Assembly: GCF_003023845.1 (NCBI RefSeq)
Contig: NZ_PYFT01000001.1
Location: forward strand, 2,170,001-2,234,000
Length of the DNA stretch: 64,000 nucleotides
DNA from: Adhaeribacter arboris
GTDB taxonomy: Bacteria; Bacteroidota; Bacteroidia; Cytophagales; Hymenobacteraceae
Direction of reading: 5' to 3'
In this document: one piece after another, positions 13,206 to 22,163 of the stretch
Layout: each line of letters opens with the position of its first letter
Position numbering within the stretch: the stretch's first letter is position 1
Translations under genes and position numbers: made by a program
Notes under the pieces: generated by a model
Seen by the model: the letters and a program-made list of their open reading frames with translations, nothing else
What the model was told of the DNA's origin: nothing
The model's database searches: none

Positions 13206-15455
13206 TTAAGAATCGAAACGTTCCACTAAAATAACTCCGTTTACCCGGTTGAGCCGTTGAATTAATTTCTCTAAATGACTAGTATCATTAACAAACACCA
13301 TAATCTTACCGTCGAAAATACCATCGTGTGAATCTAAGGTAATGGAACGCATGTTTACTTTTAAGCTGTTGGAAATAACTTTAGTCAAATCATTTACCAT
13401 TCCTACGCGGTCAGTACCCTTAATTCGGATACCAGCCAGGAACACTAATTCGTATTGATCGGTCCATTTAGCTTTTACAATGCGATTGCCGTAATTCGAC
13501 ATTAATTCTACTGCTTTCGGGCAAGAAGTACGATGGATAATAATGCCTTCATTTTCCGTTTCAAAACCAAAAACATCATCGCCAGGAATCGGATTACAAC
13601 AAGTAGCTATACTATAAGCTATCTTCGCCGTATTTTCTCCAATTACCAACATGTCAGAGGTTACTCCTCTTATTTTTTGTACTTCTTTATCAAAACTTTT
13701 TTGATCGAAATTCTCCATTTTAGCCCGCTCTAAAACTAAATTATGATCAAAAATTTCTTCCTTAATATCTTTTACATCCAATTTATTTATAGCAATCCGG
13801 TAATAGAACTCCTGCGGATGTGGAACATGAAAGAACGTAAAAAGACGATTTAAATTAGAAGACGAAAATTCTATTCCTAGCTGCTGCAAACGTTTCCCAA
13901 CTAAAATTTTACCTTCCTCTGCCTTAATTTTTCGATCTTCTCGCAGGTACTCTTTAATTTTGGCCCTTGCCCGGGAGGTAGTAGCAAATTTAAGCCATTC
14001 TTCCGAAGGTCGTTGTTTTTGGGAAGTTAATACTTCTACTTGGTCACCGTTATGAAGCCGATAACTTAAAGGAACAAGCTTTTGATTTACCTTTGCTCCA
14101 ATGCACTGAATTCCGATTTGAGTGTGAATTTCAAACGCAAAATCCAGCGCAGTAGCTTTATCTGGTAAAATTATCAACTGACCTTTTGGCGTAAACACAA
14201 AAACCTCTTCTACAAATAAGTTTTTCCGGAAGTCGTCCATAAACTCTAAAGCATTAGAATTGTTCGTCTCGAGCATATCCCGTACTTTATTAATCCATTG
14301 CTCTAATCCGGATTCGTGGCCGGCAGCGCTGCCTTCGCTTTTATATTTCCAATGAGCAGCATAGCCTTTTTCGGCAATATCGTTCATTCGTTGGCTGCGG
14401 ATTTGGACTTCTACCCATTGCCCCGTACGACTCATTACTGTAGTGTGCAGAGATTCGTAGCCATTGGCTCTTGGAGTACTTACCCAATCCCGTAACCGAT
14501 CGGGGTTAGGTTGATAAAAATCCGTAACGATTGAATAAACCGACCAACATGCCGCTTTCTCTATTTCTAAAGGCACATTTAATATAATGCGAATGGCAAA
14601 TAAATCGTACACTTCATCGAAGGTGATATTCTGCTTGCGAATTTTCTTTAGAATAGAATAAATAGATTTAGGACGACCTTTGATTTCAAAATCAAACCCT
14701 TGCCGCTTTAATTCTTCTTCTAGGGGAGTAACAAAATCTTTGATAAACTTATTACGGGCTATCTTCGTCTGCCTGATTTTATTCGTTATCTCTTTATAGG
14801 TTTCGGTATCGGTATATTTTAAGTATAAATCTTCGAGTTCTGATTTAATAGCGTACAAGCCTAAACGATGCGCCAAAGGTGCATATAAATACATTGTCTC
14901 CGAAGCAATCTTTAATTGCTTGTCCCGGGCCATGCTGTCCAGGGTACGCATATTATGTAAGCGATCGGCTAACTTTATTAATATGACGCGTACGTCATCG
15001 GAAAGAGTAAGTAGCATTTTCCGGAAATTTTCGGCTTGCTGCGAAGTACCGTAATCAAAAACGCCGGAAATTTTGGTAAGTCCTTCAATAATTCGTGCTA
15101 CGCTGTGCCCAAACTCCCGTTCAATGTCCTGAATTTCAAGTTCGGTATCTTCTACTACATCGTGCAAAAGAGCGGCTACTATAGATGTAGTGCCTAAGCC
15201 AATTTCTTCAACGGCAATTTGCGCTACCGCTAAGGGGTGCAAAATGTAAGGCTCCCCCGATTTACGGCGCATATTTTTATGTGCCTCCAGAGATGTATTA
15301 AATGCTTTCTTAATAATTTTAGCATCATTATCCTTTAAAAAAGGCTTGGCATATTTTAACAACCGGCGATAATGACGTAATATTTCCTTTCGCTCTTCTT
15401 CCGGATCAATCATTTTTGTATAAGGTGCGTTTCGTCGCATTTTACTTAAAGGCAA
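13206..15455 (-). CDS. rel: Bifunctional (p)ppGpp synthetase/hydrolase, RelA/SpoT family
   Basis: 749 residues, full length for a long RSH enzyme. The HD hydrolase domain (about 45-200) has an intact HDVVEDT at 98-104 and KLADRLHNMRTL, so the hydrolase should be active. The synthetase domain (about 240-370) has the RPKSIYSILKK and NGYESLHTTV motifs. A TGS domain follows (about 415-475, EVFVFTPKGQ...NGDQVEVLTS), then a conserved region with CCNPIPGDD and a C-terminal ACT domain (about 672-749). It makes and degrades the stringent-response alarmone that controls growth and rRNA transcription. The ATG at 15455 is used; a second Met 14 codons later is also possible. A -7-like TACATTTG lies at 15488-15495 on the minus strand. 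Confidence 0.96.
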   Translation of the reverse strand: MPLSKMRRNAPYTKMIDPEEERKEILRHYRRLLKYAKPFLKDNDAKIIKKAFNTSLEAHKNMRRKSGEPYILHPLAVAQIAVEEIGLGTTSIVAALLHDVVEDTELEIQDIEREFGHSVARIIEGLTKISGVFDYGTSQQAENFRKMLLTLSDDVRVILIKLADRLHNMRTLDSMARDKQLKIASETMYLYAPLAHRLGLYAIKSELEDLYLKYTDTETYKEITNKIRQTKIARNKFIKDFVTPLEEELKRQGFDFEIKGRPKSIYSILKKIRKQNITFDEVYDLFAIRIILNVPLEIEKAACWSVYSIVTDFYQPNPDRLRDWVSTPRANGYESLHTTVMSRTGQWVEVQIRSQRMNDIAEKGYAAHWKYKSEGSAAGHESGLEQWINKVRDMLETNNSNALEFMDDFRKNLFVEEVFVFTPKGQLIILPDKATALDFAFEIHTQIGIQCIGAKVNQKLVPLSYRLHNGDQVEVLTSQKQRPSEEWLKFATTSRARAKIKEYLREDRKIKAEEGKILVGKRLQQLGIEFSSSNLNRLFTFFHVPHPQEFYYRIAINKLDVKDIKEEIFDHNLVLERAKMENFDQKSFDKEVQKIRGVTSDMLVIGENTAKIAYSIATCCNPIPGDDVFGFETENEGIIIHRTSCPKAVELMSNYGNRIVKAKWTDQYELVFLAGIRIKGTDRVGMVNDLTKVISNSLKVNMRSITLDSHDGIFDGKIMVFVNDTSHLEKLIQRLNRVNGVILVERFDS

Positions 15456-15667
15456 TGGCTTAATACTAAGCTTCTTTTTATTGAAATCAAATGTACTTAT
15501 CCTATAAACATAATCTACTACTATATCGTGCCTATTTTAGATAGCAACAACTCTATACCACTTCCAATTATTAAAGTAACAAAAGTTAACCTTTTAATTC
15601 CCAATTGTAATAACACTATTGTACGCATAGTCTAAGGAAAAATATTTTATAAAAAAATACAAAGCAT

Positions 15668-15698
15668 TTTGCATTTACCTTCCGCTTTTGTACCTTTG
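15668..15698 (+). promoter_or_regulatory. Promoter of tRNA-Leu
   Basis: TTTG (15668-15671), a 19-nt spacer and a perfect TAnnTTTG match, TACCTTTG (15691-15698). The predicted start near 15702 lies about 17 nt before the tRNA. Confidence 0.75.
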
Positions 15699-15718
15699 CA
15701 GCACAATTGGAAAGCCTT

Positions 15719-15800
15719 GCGGATGTGGCGAAATTGGTAGACGCACTAGACTTAGGATCTAGCGCTTCACGGCATGGGGGTTCGAGTCCCTTCATCCGCA
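15719..15800 (+). tRNA. tRNA-Leu (TAG)
   Basis: 82-nt class II tRNA. The acceptor GCGGATG pairs with CATCCGC. The D-arm is GGCGAAATTGGTAGACGC. The anticodon stem CTAGA/TCTAG encloses CTTAGGA, giving anticodon TAG. A long variable arm and a GGTTCGAGTCC T-arm follow. CCA is not encoded. Confidence 0.97.
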
Positions 15801-15807
15801 CTTCAGC

Positions 15808-15841
15808 ACCCTCAACATTTCTATGTTGAGGGTTTATTTTT
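15808..15841 (+). terminator. Terminator after tRNA-Leu
   Basis: ACCCTCAACAT and ATGTTGAGGGT form an 11-bp stem around a 4-nt loop, followed by TTATTTTT. It lies between tRNA-Leu and tig, overlapping the tig promoter's -33 position. Confidence 0.8.
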
Positions 15842-15868
15842 AATGCAGTATCCAATAACCTAAATTTG
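15837..15868 (+). promoter_or_regulatory. Probable promoter of tig
   Basis: TTTT (15837-15840, one mismatch to TTTG), a 20-nt spacer and a perfect TAAATTTG (15861-15868). The predicted transcription start falls at about 15872-15875, directly at the tig start codon, implying a very short or absent 5' leader. Confidence 0.55.
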
Positions 15869-15874
15869 TAAGCC

Positions 15875-17206
15875 TTGAACATTACCTTAAACCAAAACGA
15901 CACAACCAATGCTAACCTGAAGGTGGTATTGCAGGAAGCGGATTATGCTCCTAAAGTTGACGAAAAAATAAAAGAATATACCAAAAAGGCACAGATCAAA
16001 GGATTTCGTCCGGGTAAAGTTCCGGCTGGCCTTATCCGTAAAATGTACGGCAAAAGCATTTTAGCCGAAGAAATTAATGGCTTGCTTTCTAAATCGGTTA
16101 ACGACTATATCAAAGAAAATAATCTTAAAATTTTAGGCGAGCCATTGCCAGATGAAACTAAGCAAAACTCCATTGATTGGGACAACCAAAAAGAGTTTGA
16201 ATTTGATTTCGAGTTAGGTATTCTCCCGGATTTTGAGCTAGACCTTACTGCTGGTGAAACTTTAGATGCTTATAAAATAGAGCTTGACGAAGAAACTATT
16301 AACCAGGTACATGAGCATTTGCAACGCCAGTACGGCGAAACTGCTAACCCGGAAACTTCAGAAGCAAACGATTACCTTTCGGGCGAGTTGCGGCAAGTGG
16401 AAGGAGATTTTAAAACTACTACCCTCCTGCCCATAAATAAAATCAAGAAAAACCAAGAGCAATTTATTGGGATTAAACCAGGTGATGTTATCACGTTTAA
16501 CCTTCAGGAAGTATTTGATCAGGATGCTGGTGCTATTTCGCACGTTACTGGTCTTAAAAAATCAGAAGCAGCCGAGTTAAAGGGCTCATTTGAGTTTGCC
16601 GTTGAAAAAATAAACCGCACTACAGCTGCTGAATTAAATCAGGAATTATTCGATAAAATTTTCGGGAAAGATACCGTTACAACCGAAGAAGAGTTTAATA
16701 ATAAGCTTCGGGAAACCCTAACGGAGAATTACCAGCAGGAAGCCGATAAAGTTTTAAAAAATAAAATAGTGGAAAAACTGGTAAAAGAAACCAATATTAC
16801 TTTACCGGAAGAATTTTTCAAAAAATGGTTGGCCGTTTCTAATCAAGGTAAGTTAACTCCCGAGCAAATTGAGCAAAACTTTGAGCAATACAAAGATGAG
16901 CTTAAATGGTCCATGATTCGCAACAAAGTAGTAGAAGAAAACGACATAAAAGTTTCGAATCAGGAAGTGGTAGATGCTACTAAAGCTAAAATGTTCGCCC
17001 AGTTTAATATGCCAGAAATTTCAGAAGAACTAGCTGAAACAATGAATGGTTATATTGATAATTACCTGAAACAAAATAATGGCCGTAATTACATTAACGA
17101 ATACGAAGCCATTTTGGCAGAAAAAGTGCTAGATGTACTAAAAGATAAAGTTACAGTAGTCGAAAAGTCAGTAACTGCCGATGAGTTCCGTAATTTACCG
17201 TTTTAA
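15875..17206 (+). CDS. tig: Trigger factor, ribosome-associated chaperone and prolyl isomerase
   Basis: 443 residues in the Bacteroidota trigger-factor form. The N-terminal ribosome-binding domain contains GFRPGKVPAGLIRKMYGKSI (about 44-63), whose F-R-x-G-K-x-P loop docks on uL23. A divergent central PPIase-like part and a helical C-terminal chaperone part follow. The start codon is TTG: an in-frame TAA lies only two codons upstream, so no earlier ATG exists, and the family's usual N-terminus M-N-I-T-L begins right here. It is followed by its own terminator and then clpP, the usual tig-clpP neighbourhood linking folding and proteolysis of new chains. Confidence 0.95.
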   Translation: MNITLNQNDTTNANLKVVLQEADYAPKVDEKIKEYTKKAQIKGFRPGKVPAGLIRKMYGKSILAEEINGLLSKSVNDYIKENNLKILGEPLPDETKQNSIDWDNQKEFEFDFELGILPDFELDLTAGETLDAYKIELDEETINQVHEHLQRQYGETANPETSEANDYLSGELRQVEGDFKTTTLLPINKIKKNQEQFIGIKPGDVITFNLQEVFDQDAGAISHVTGLKKSEAAELKGSFEFAVEKINRTTAAELNQELFDKIFGKDTVTTEEEFNNKLRETLTENYQQEADKVLKNKIVEKLVKETNITLPEEFFKKWLAVSNQGKLTPEQIEQNFEQYKDELKWSMIRNKVVEENDIKVSNQEVVDATKAKMFAQFNMPEISEELAETMNGYIDNYLKQNNGRNYINEYEAILAEKVLDVLKDKVTVVEKSVTADEFRNLPF

Positions 17207-17234
17207 AATACTAGTTTTATAAAACAAAAAGCTT

Positions 17235-17263
17235 AAAAAGTCCTTATAATAAGGACTTTTTTA
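17235..17263 (+). terminator. Terminator after tig
   Basis: AAAGTCCTTAT and ATAAGGACTTT form a near-perfect hairpin followed by T residues, 30 nt past the tig stop. Confidence 0.8.
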
Positions 17264-17340
17264 CTTTCGCATGATTTCTGTTATTTGCTTACCCTATTAC
17301 CTGTTTTATATTTTACTTAAATCCTTTAAGACCCTACTTT

Positions 17341-18042
17341 ATGTACAATAAAGATGAATTTAGAAAATTTGCCGTGAAAGGCCAAGGTTTAAGCGGTTTA
17401 GGCGTAGATCAGTATTTAAGCCACGTTGAGAATACTACTAATCTGCACCGCATCGAAAGCATGACTCGCTCGGTAATTGAAGAACGTCCAACTAACTTCC
17501 GGGAGATTGATGTATTCTCGCGTTTAATTATGGATCGTATTATATTCCTGGGTACGCAGGTAGATGATTTTATTGCCAATATTATCACCGCGCAACTGCT
17601 CTTCCTGGAATCTTCCGACTCGAAGAAAGATATTTTATTATATATTAATAGTCCGGGTGGCTCCGTGTACGCTGGCTTAGGTATTTACGACACCATGCAG
17701 TACGTAAAACCGGATGTAGCTACTATCTGTACGGGTTTAGCCGCTTCGATGGGTGCGGTGTTATTGTGCGGGGGTGCCAAAAACAAGCGTTCTGCTTTAC
17801 CGCATGCCCGCGTTATGATTCACCAACCAATGGGAGGTACCCAAGGCCAGGCTTCCGATATCGAAATTACCGCCCGGGAGATTCTGAAACTGAAAAAAGA
17901 ATTGTACGAAATTATTGCTTCGCACAGCGGTAAAAGCTACCAGGAAGTACACGATAACTCTGACCGAGACTATTGGATGCGCGCCGACGAAGCCAAAGAA
18001 TACGGCTTAATCGACGAAGTTTTAATTCGTCCGACCGTTTAA
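17341..18042 (+). CDS. clpP: ATP-dependent Clp protease proteolytic subunit
   Basis: 233 residues. The serine protease of the Clp system forms tetradecameric rings that degrade substrates unfolded by ClpX. The catalytic Ser lies in [11 protein letters not shown] (about 138-148), the His in [12 protein letters not shown] (about 161-172) and the Asp in the NSDRDYWM segment near 209-216. [11 protein letters not shown] shapes the oxyanion region. About 35 N-terminal residues precede the core, which is common in this phylum and may be a propeptide or extension. clpX lies 2.7 kb downstream on the same strand, separated by an opposite-strand McrBC pair. In most related genomes the two are adjacent (general knowledge, not checked here). 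Confidence 0.97.
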   Translation: MYNKDEFRKFAVKGQGLSGLGVDQYLSHVENTTNLHRIESMTRSVIEERPTNFREIDVFSRLIMDRIIFLGTQVDDFIANIITAQLLFLESSDSKKDILLYINSPGGSVYAGLGIYDTMQYVKPDVATICTGLAASMGAVLLCGGAKNKRSALPHARVMIHQPMGGTQGQASDIEITAREILKLKKELYEIIASHSGKSYQEVHDNSDRDYWMRADEAKEYGLIDEVLIRPTV

Positions 18043-18070
18043 GTTATTTCGGACACTAATTTTTAGAAAG

Positions 18071-18107
18071 GCTTACCTTAACTTAAATAGTGGGGTAAGC
18101 TTTTTTG
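18071..18107 (+). terminator. Terminator after clpP
   Basis: GCTTACC and GGTAAGC pair around an AT-rich loop and are followed by TTTTTTG, 28 nt past the clpP stop. Confidence 0.75.
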
Positions 18108-18192
18108 TGATCAAAATTTTCATTTAGCACCTATTTACGAAAGAACAAAGTACAACTTTAACAAAGCTAAGATGCTAAACAAAGTAACTTTA

Positions 18193-19227
18193 CTAAGCAA
18201 GTAACTCTAATAAATCTTGTTTAATAGTAAGCCAAGGCTGGTTTAAGTTGATGGTACAAATCCTTACCTTTTTACCACTTAAAGTATATTCAAGATTTAA
18301 TTCTTTGTTTACGGCTGGGTAAAGCAATATTCCTTCTATAATCTGTTCCGGGTGCCTCACTAGTGAGTTTTGCAAATAGGCAAACAATTGATATAAATGT
18401 TTAGAATGCAGCTTTTCTTTTTGATGATGAGGTAAAAAGGCTTTTTTATAATATTTGGTATCAATAATTATTTTACGCTCCTCCGATTGTAACGAAATAT
18501 CGGTAAACATAGCAGGCAGAAAATCTTGCGCTTCCTTTGTAGCTTTTGGTCCTTGCCAGTCTATTCTCTCTGATTTTACCTGAAAAATATTTTGCTCTCG
18601 CCGATAAAAATTCCGAACAAAAGCTTCGAAAATTGTCGCCATCTGCTTTTTATTGGTTAAAAAAGCTTTAAAAGTGTATTCCTGTCCTCCATTTACCGGC
18701 AATAAGTTTTGCCGAATAAAAGCGCAGCAATGCAGGACAAATTGATAACGAGCTGTTTGAAAACGGGGTAATATAAGTTCTCTCTTTGGAATAGCAGGCG
18801 AAAATGCTCTTATTGAAGCGAAGGCTGGTAAAAGGTCTTTTATTTGTTTGTGAAAAACAGGTGCTAAATCATTCGTTTGTTGTAGCTGTACAAACGTACT
18901 TTTTATAATTTGATTAGGCAAAATGTCCGAACTAAGCTCTTCTATGGCACATATTGTTCGACCTGATGTGAGTTTCGAATCTTGTCTGAAGGTTTCGGTT
19001 AATAACAACTTGCCTTTAATTCCTTTAACTGAGCGCGTTTGAGTTATGTAATCGGTAGCTAAACCTTGAGCGACTAAAAGCTGTACTTCCGGCAGGAGCA
19101 TGTCTGTCAACAAATTTGTTAAATTGTCGCTAATTTCGCTTCCAACCAACTGCGGTTTCAATAATAAATGCGTCTTATCCCAAGCGTAACTGAGCAGGTA
19201 ATAAATATTTTGAATGGGAATAACCAT
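18193..19227 (-). CDS. mcrC: McrC-like endonuclease subunit of a type IV restriction system
   Basis: 344 residues. The N-terminus (IPIQNIYYLLSYAWD) is the typical McrC start. VKGIKGKLLLTETFRQ is a conserved beta-rich segment. The C-terminal nuclease region contains ERKIIIDTKYYKK (about 252-264), the D-x-K core of a PD-(D/E)xK nuclease. With McrB it cuts DNA carrying modified cytosine, using GTP hydrolysis for translocation. The gene begins 3 nt after the mcrB stop, so the two are surely co-translated. The pair lies on the strand opposite to its clpP/clpX neighbours, suggesting acquisition as a unit. Confidence 0.9.
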   Translation of the reverse strand: MVIPIQNIYYLLSYAWDKTHLLLKPQLVGSEISDNLTNLLTDMLLPEVQLLVAQGLATDYITQTRSVKGIKGKLLLTETFRQDSKLTSGRTICAIEELSSDILPNQIIKSTFVQLQQTNDLAPVFHKQIKDLLPAFASIRAFSPAIPKRELILPRFQTARYQFVLHCCAFIRQNLLPVNGGQEYTFKAFLTNKKQMATIFEAFVRNFYRREQNIFQVKSERIDWQGPKATKEAQDFLPAMFTDISLQSEERKIIIDTKYYKKAFLPHHQKEKLHSKHLYQLFAYLQNSLVRHPEQIIEGILLYPAVNKELNLEYTLSGKKVRICTINLNQPWLTIKQDLLELLA

Positions 19228-19230
19228 AAC

Positions 19231-20502
19231 TTACCTAACTTGCAGTTTTTGAAGTTGCGTTGTTACTTGTTTCGGATTATCAAACCAGTATTCTTCGAGC
19301 AAGGGTGTAATTTCATTTTCGATAATGCCTTTAAACCAATCTATGCCAGCTGCAACGGGTGGATTGCTAAAATAACTATGCCCAATCCGAAAACCTGGCC
19401 CGAGTGCCGGATCATCACTAATTACCTGATTTAATTTATTAATACTCTCTATAATATGATTTATTAAACCCAAAGCTAAATTCTTACTTAAAAGATGTTC
19501 CCGAAAGCGCTCGCCTAGCTGGGGTTCCATCTTTAAAAAAGCAAAACGCCGCCTTAACGCATAATCTAATAAAGTTAAAGACCGATCGGCGGTATTCATC
19601 GTACCAATTACAAATACATTTCCCGGAATATAAAATTTCTCGTTTTCGGATTGCCCATAAGTAAGAGAAGTAGCAAACGCTGGTCCGCGTTTATCCGCCT
19701 CTAGCAGAAACAACATTTCGCCAAAAATACTACCTACATTACCGCGGTTAATTTCTTCAATAATGAAGTAATAAGAATTTTCAGTATCAGCTAAAGCCCG
19801 CCGGCAAAAGTTAAAAAATACCCCATTCGTCAGTTTAAATTTACCTTCGCTATCCGGCCGGTAACCCTGAATAAAATCATCGTAGGCATAATTAGTATGA
19901 AATTGAACCGTTTCTATCCGATTCTGGTCTTTGTTCTCCTGTTCTAAAAAGGCCAAACGTTTAGCCAAAAATGATTTTCCGGAACCTGGTGGCCCTTGCA
20001 AAATGATATTCTTTTTACGGCGCAAGGCAGTTAGTAAACTCAATAGTTGATGTTCTTCCAGAAAAATTTCCTTTAATGCTTGCGCCAAAGAATATGATTC
20101 TACTTTCTTGGGAGTGTAAACAACTGCTGGTTCGGCGGCTAATTCCGAAGAAGGTACCGGATTACTAAGAGCCAAGGCAATTTCGGCGGGAGCAGCTAAG
20201 TCTGTAATAACTTTATCGTCGTCCGGCGGCAGTAAAAATAAGGGCCGCTTGTTTACCACCGAAAAACCTAATTTTTCTAAATAGGTATTAGCCGCTACAC
20301 CGGCCGAAGTTACCCATTCTGCTGCCGTACCACTTGCCACTTGGTGCGCCATCCGCAGCAATTCCCGGGGCGGGTAGCGTTTTCCTTTGTAAATAACATC
20401 GTATACCGTAGAAGCTCTTAAATTAAGATGTTGACGATCTATGTGGTTTATCGCCTGTAAAATATGCTCCCGGGTAATACTTTTAAGTCGAAATGTGGCC
20501 AT
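19231..20502 (-). CDS. mcrB: McrB-like AAA+ GTPase subunit of a type IV restriction system
   Basis: 423 residues. The N-terminal ~85 residues (ILQAINHIDRQHLN, VIYKGKRYPPRELLRMAHQV, YLEKLGFSVV) resemble the ScoMcrA/McrB-associated head domain, not the classical DUF3578 5-methylcytosine domain of E. coli McrB. After a linker comes the AAA+ domain: Walker A GPPGSGKSF (about 173-181), Walker B IIEEINRGNVGSIFGEM (about 247-263) and the McrB-specific GTMNTADRS (about 304-312). The N-terminal domain is where the DNA modification is read, so specificity may differ from E. coli McrB. The gene sits directly upstream of mcrC. A defence role is inferred from the family. Confidence 0.9.
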   Translation of the reverse strand: MATFRLKSITREHILQAINHIDRQHLNLRASTVYDVIYKGKRYPPRELLRMAHQVASGTAAEWVTSAGVAANTYLEKLGFSVVNKRPLFLLPPDDDKVITDLAAPAEIALALSNPVPSSELAAEPAVVYTPKKVESYSLAQALKEIFLEEHQLLSLLTALRRKKNIILQGPPGSGKSFLAKRLAFLEQENKDQNRIETVQFHTNYAYDDFIQGYRPDSEGKFKLTNGVFFNFCRRALADTENSYYFIIEEINRGNVGSIFGEMLFLLEADKRGPAFATSLTYGQSENEKFYIPGNVFVIGTMNTADRSLTLLDYALRRRFAFLKMEPQLGERFREHLLSKNLALGLINHIIESINKLNQVISDDPALGPGFRIGHSYFSNPPVAAGIDWFKGIIENEITPLLEEYWFDNPKQVTTQLQKLQVR

Positions 20503-20707
20503 AAACTACTCTTACCCTAACAACGTACAAATTAATTGGTTAGGTTCAGAAAAAATAATAGCATTTAAACAAGTTTTTTTACTTTTTAAATATAAACTTA
20601 AAAGACCCAAACTTAAAAAAATTCAAAAAAAGGTTTTTAGCTTACTACTTTCAGCTAAATATCTAACATACAATATTTTAAATGTTAAGAATGTGTGAAT
20701 AAAAATA

Positions 20708-20739
20708 TTTAACCGTAAAAATTCTATTTAGTACCTTTG
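20708..20739 (+). promoter_or_regulatory. Probable promoter of clpX
   Basis: TTTA (20708-20711), a 20-nt spacer and a perfect TACCTTTG (20732-20739), about 43 nt before the clpX ATG. The clpX gene therefore has its own promoter and is not dependent on the distant clpP transcript. Confidence 0.6.
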
Positions 20740-20781
20740 TAATAGATTACATTAAAAATACCTTTTACTACTAATAATTAT

Positions 20782-22005
20782 ATGGCCGATGTAACGTGCT
20801 CTTTCTGCGGAAAAACAAAAAAAGAAGTATCTATAATGATTTCGGGCATTAATGCTCATATCTGCGAGAGGTGTATCGGCCAGGCGCAGCAAATTTTGAA
20901 CGAAGAAAATAAAATTCGTTCGAGCAGTCGATCTCCCAAATTTAATTTGGTTAAACCAAAAGAAATGAAGGAGTATTTAGACCAATTTGTTGTGGGGCAG
21001 GATGAGGCGAAGAAAGTAATGTCGGTGGCAGTTTACAATCATTATAAACGGTTAATGCAAACTATTAAGACCGATGATGTGGTGATTGAGAAATCAAACA
21101 TTATTATGGTGGGCGAAACAGGTACCGGAAAAACTTTTCTGGCTCGTATGTTAGCCGGCATTTTACAAGTTCCTTTCTGTATTGCCGATGCTACCGTATT
21201 AACCGAAGCGGGCTATGTGGGGGAAGACGTAGAAAGTATTTTAACCCGGTTATTGCAAGCCGCAGATTACAACGTAGAAGCAGCCGAACGTGGAATTGTA
21301 TACATTGATGAAATTGATAAGATTGCCCGTAAAAGTGATAATCCTTCTATTACCCGCGATGTGAGCGGCGAAGGTGTACAGCAAGCTTTATTGAAATTAC
21401 TGGAAGGTACTTCGGTAAATGTTCCCCCGCAAGGTGGTCGGAAACATCCGGAACAAAAAATGATATCGGTGAATACCGAGAATATTCTGTTTATCTGCGG
21501 CGGCGCTTTTGTGGGAATTGACCGGCTCATTAAAAACCGGATGAATGCCAAACCAATTGGCTTTTCGAAATCGGCAGCGGATAATGCCGAAAACACAGAT
21601 AATTACTTACGGTATATCTCTGCCCAAGACTTAAAAACTTTTGGCCTTATTCCGGAACTCATTGGCCGTTTACCCGTTTTAACCCATCTTAATCCGCTGG
21701 ATAAATCTACTTTGCGTTTAATTCTAACTGAGCCTAAAAACTCCATTATTAAACAATATAAGCGCTTGTTCGAAATGGAAAACATTAATCTTTCCTTTGC
21801 TGAAGAAGCCTTAGATTATATTGTAGACAAAGCGGCGGAGTACAAATTGGGTGCCCGTGGTTTGCGTTCCATCTGTGAAGGTATCATGACGGAAGCCATG
21901 TTTGAACTTCCTTCGCAACAAGGTACTTCTGACTTGATTATTGATTTAGAATATGCCCGTCAGCAGTTCGAAAAATCGTCTTTAAAGCAATTAAAGGTAG
22001 CTTAG
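20782..22005 (+). CDS. clpX: ATP-dependent Clp protease ATP-binding subunit
   Basis: 407 residues, normal length. The N-terminal C4 zinc domain has Cys 6, 9, 28 and 31 (CSFCGK...CERC). The AAA+ core shows Walker A GETGTGKT (about 111-118), the pore loop GYVGEDVES, Walker [13 protein letters not shown], the GGRKHPEQK segment containing the RKH pore loop, and a PIGFSK segment with the IGF tripeptide that docks on ClpP. It unfolds tagged proteins, including those carrying the tmRNA tag encoded at 54 kb, and feeds them to ClpP. Its own promoter and a bidirectional terminator delimit the gene. Confidence 0.97.
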   Translation: MADVTCSFCGKTKKEVSIMISGINAHICERCIGQAQQILNEENKIRSSSRSPKFNLVKPKEMKEYLDQFVVGQDEAKKVMSVAVYNHYKRLMQTIKTDDVVIEKSNIIMVGETGTGKTFLARMLAGILQVPFCIADATVLTEAGYVGEDVESILTRLLQAADYNVEAAERGIVYIDEIDKIARKSDNPSITRDVSGEGVQQALLKLLEGTSVNVPPQGGRKHPEQKMISVNTENILFICGGAFVGIDRLIKNRMNAKPIGFSKSAADNAENTDNYLRYISAQDLKTFGLIPELIGRLPVLTHLNPLDKSTLRLILTEPKNSIIKQYKRLFEMENINLSFAEEALDYIVDKAAEYKLGARGLRSICEGIMTEAMFELPSQQGTSDLIIDLEYARQQFEKSSLKQLKVA

Positions 22006-22070
22006 TGTTAGATTTTAGATATTGGATGTTGAATATTAGATCAAAGTAATTTTATAAAAATTATTATCAA

Positions 22071-22108
22071 ACAAAAGCGGCTCCTGAATACTTAGGAGCC
22101 GCTTTTGT
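22071..22108. terminator. Bidirectional terminator between clpX and lpxB
   Basis: ACAAAAGCGGCTCCT and its exact complement AGGAGCCGCTTTTGT form a 15-bp stem with an 8-nt loop. A and T runs on the two sides let it serve both convergent genes. Confidence 0.85.
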
Positions 22109-22163
22109 TTTCACTATAAAATGTTCTTATCAATGCTTTAGTCTAAAATCGAGAATCTAATGT

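Noticed and set aside
13533-13733. 66-codon plus-strand ORF inside the RelA/SpoT gene
   Set aside because: Antisense shadow of a conserved gene.
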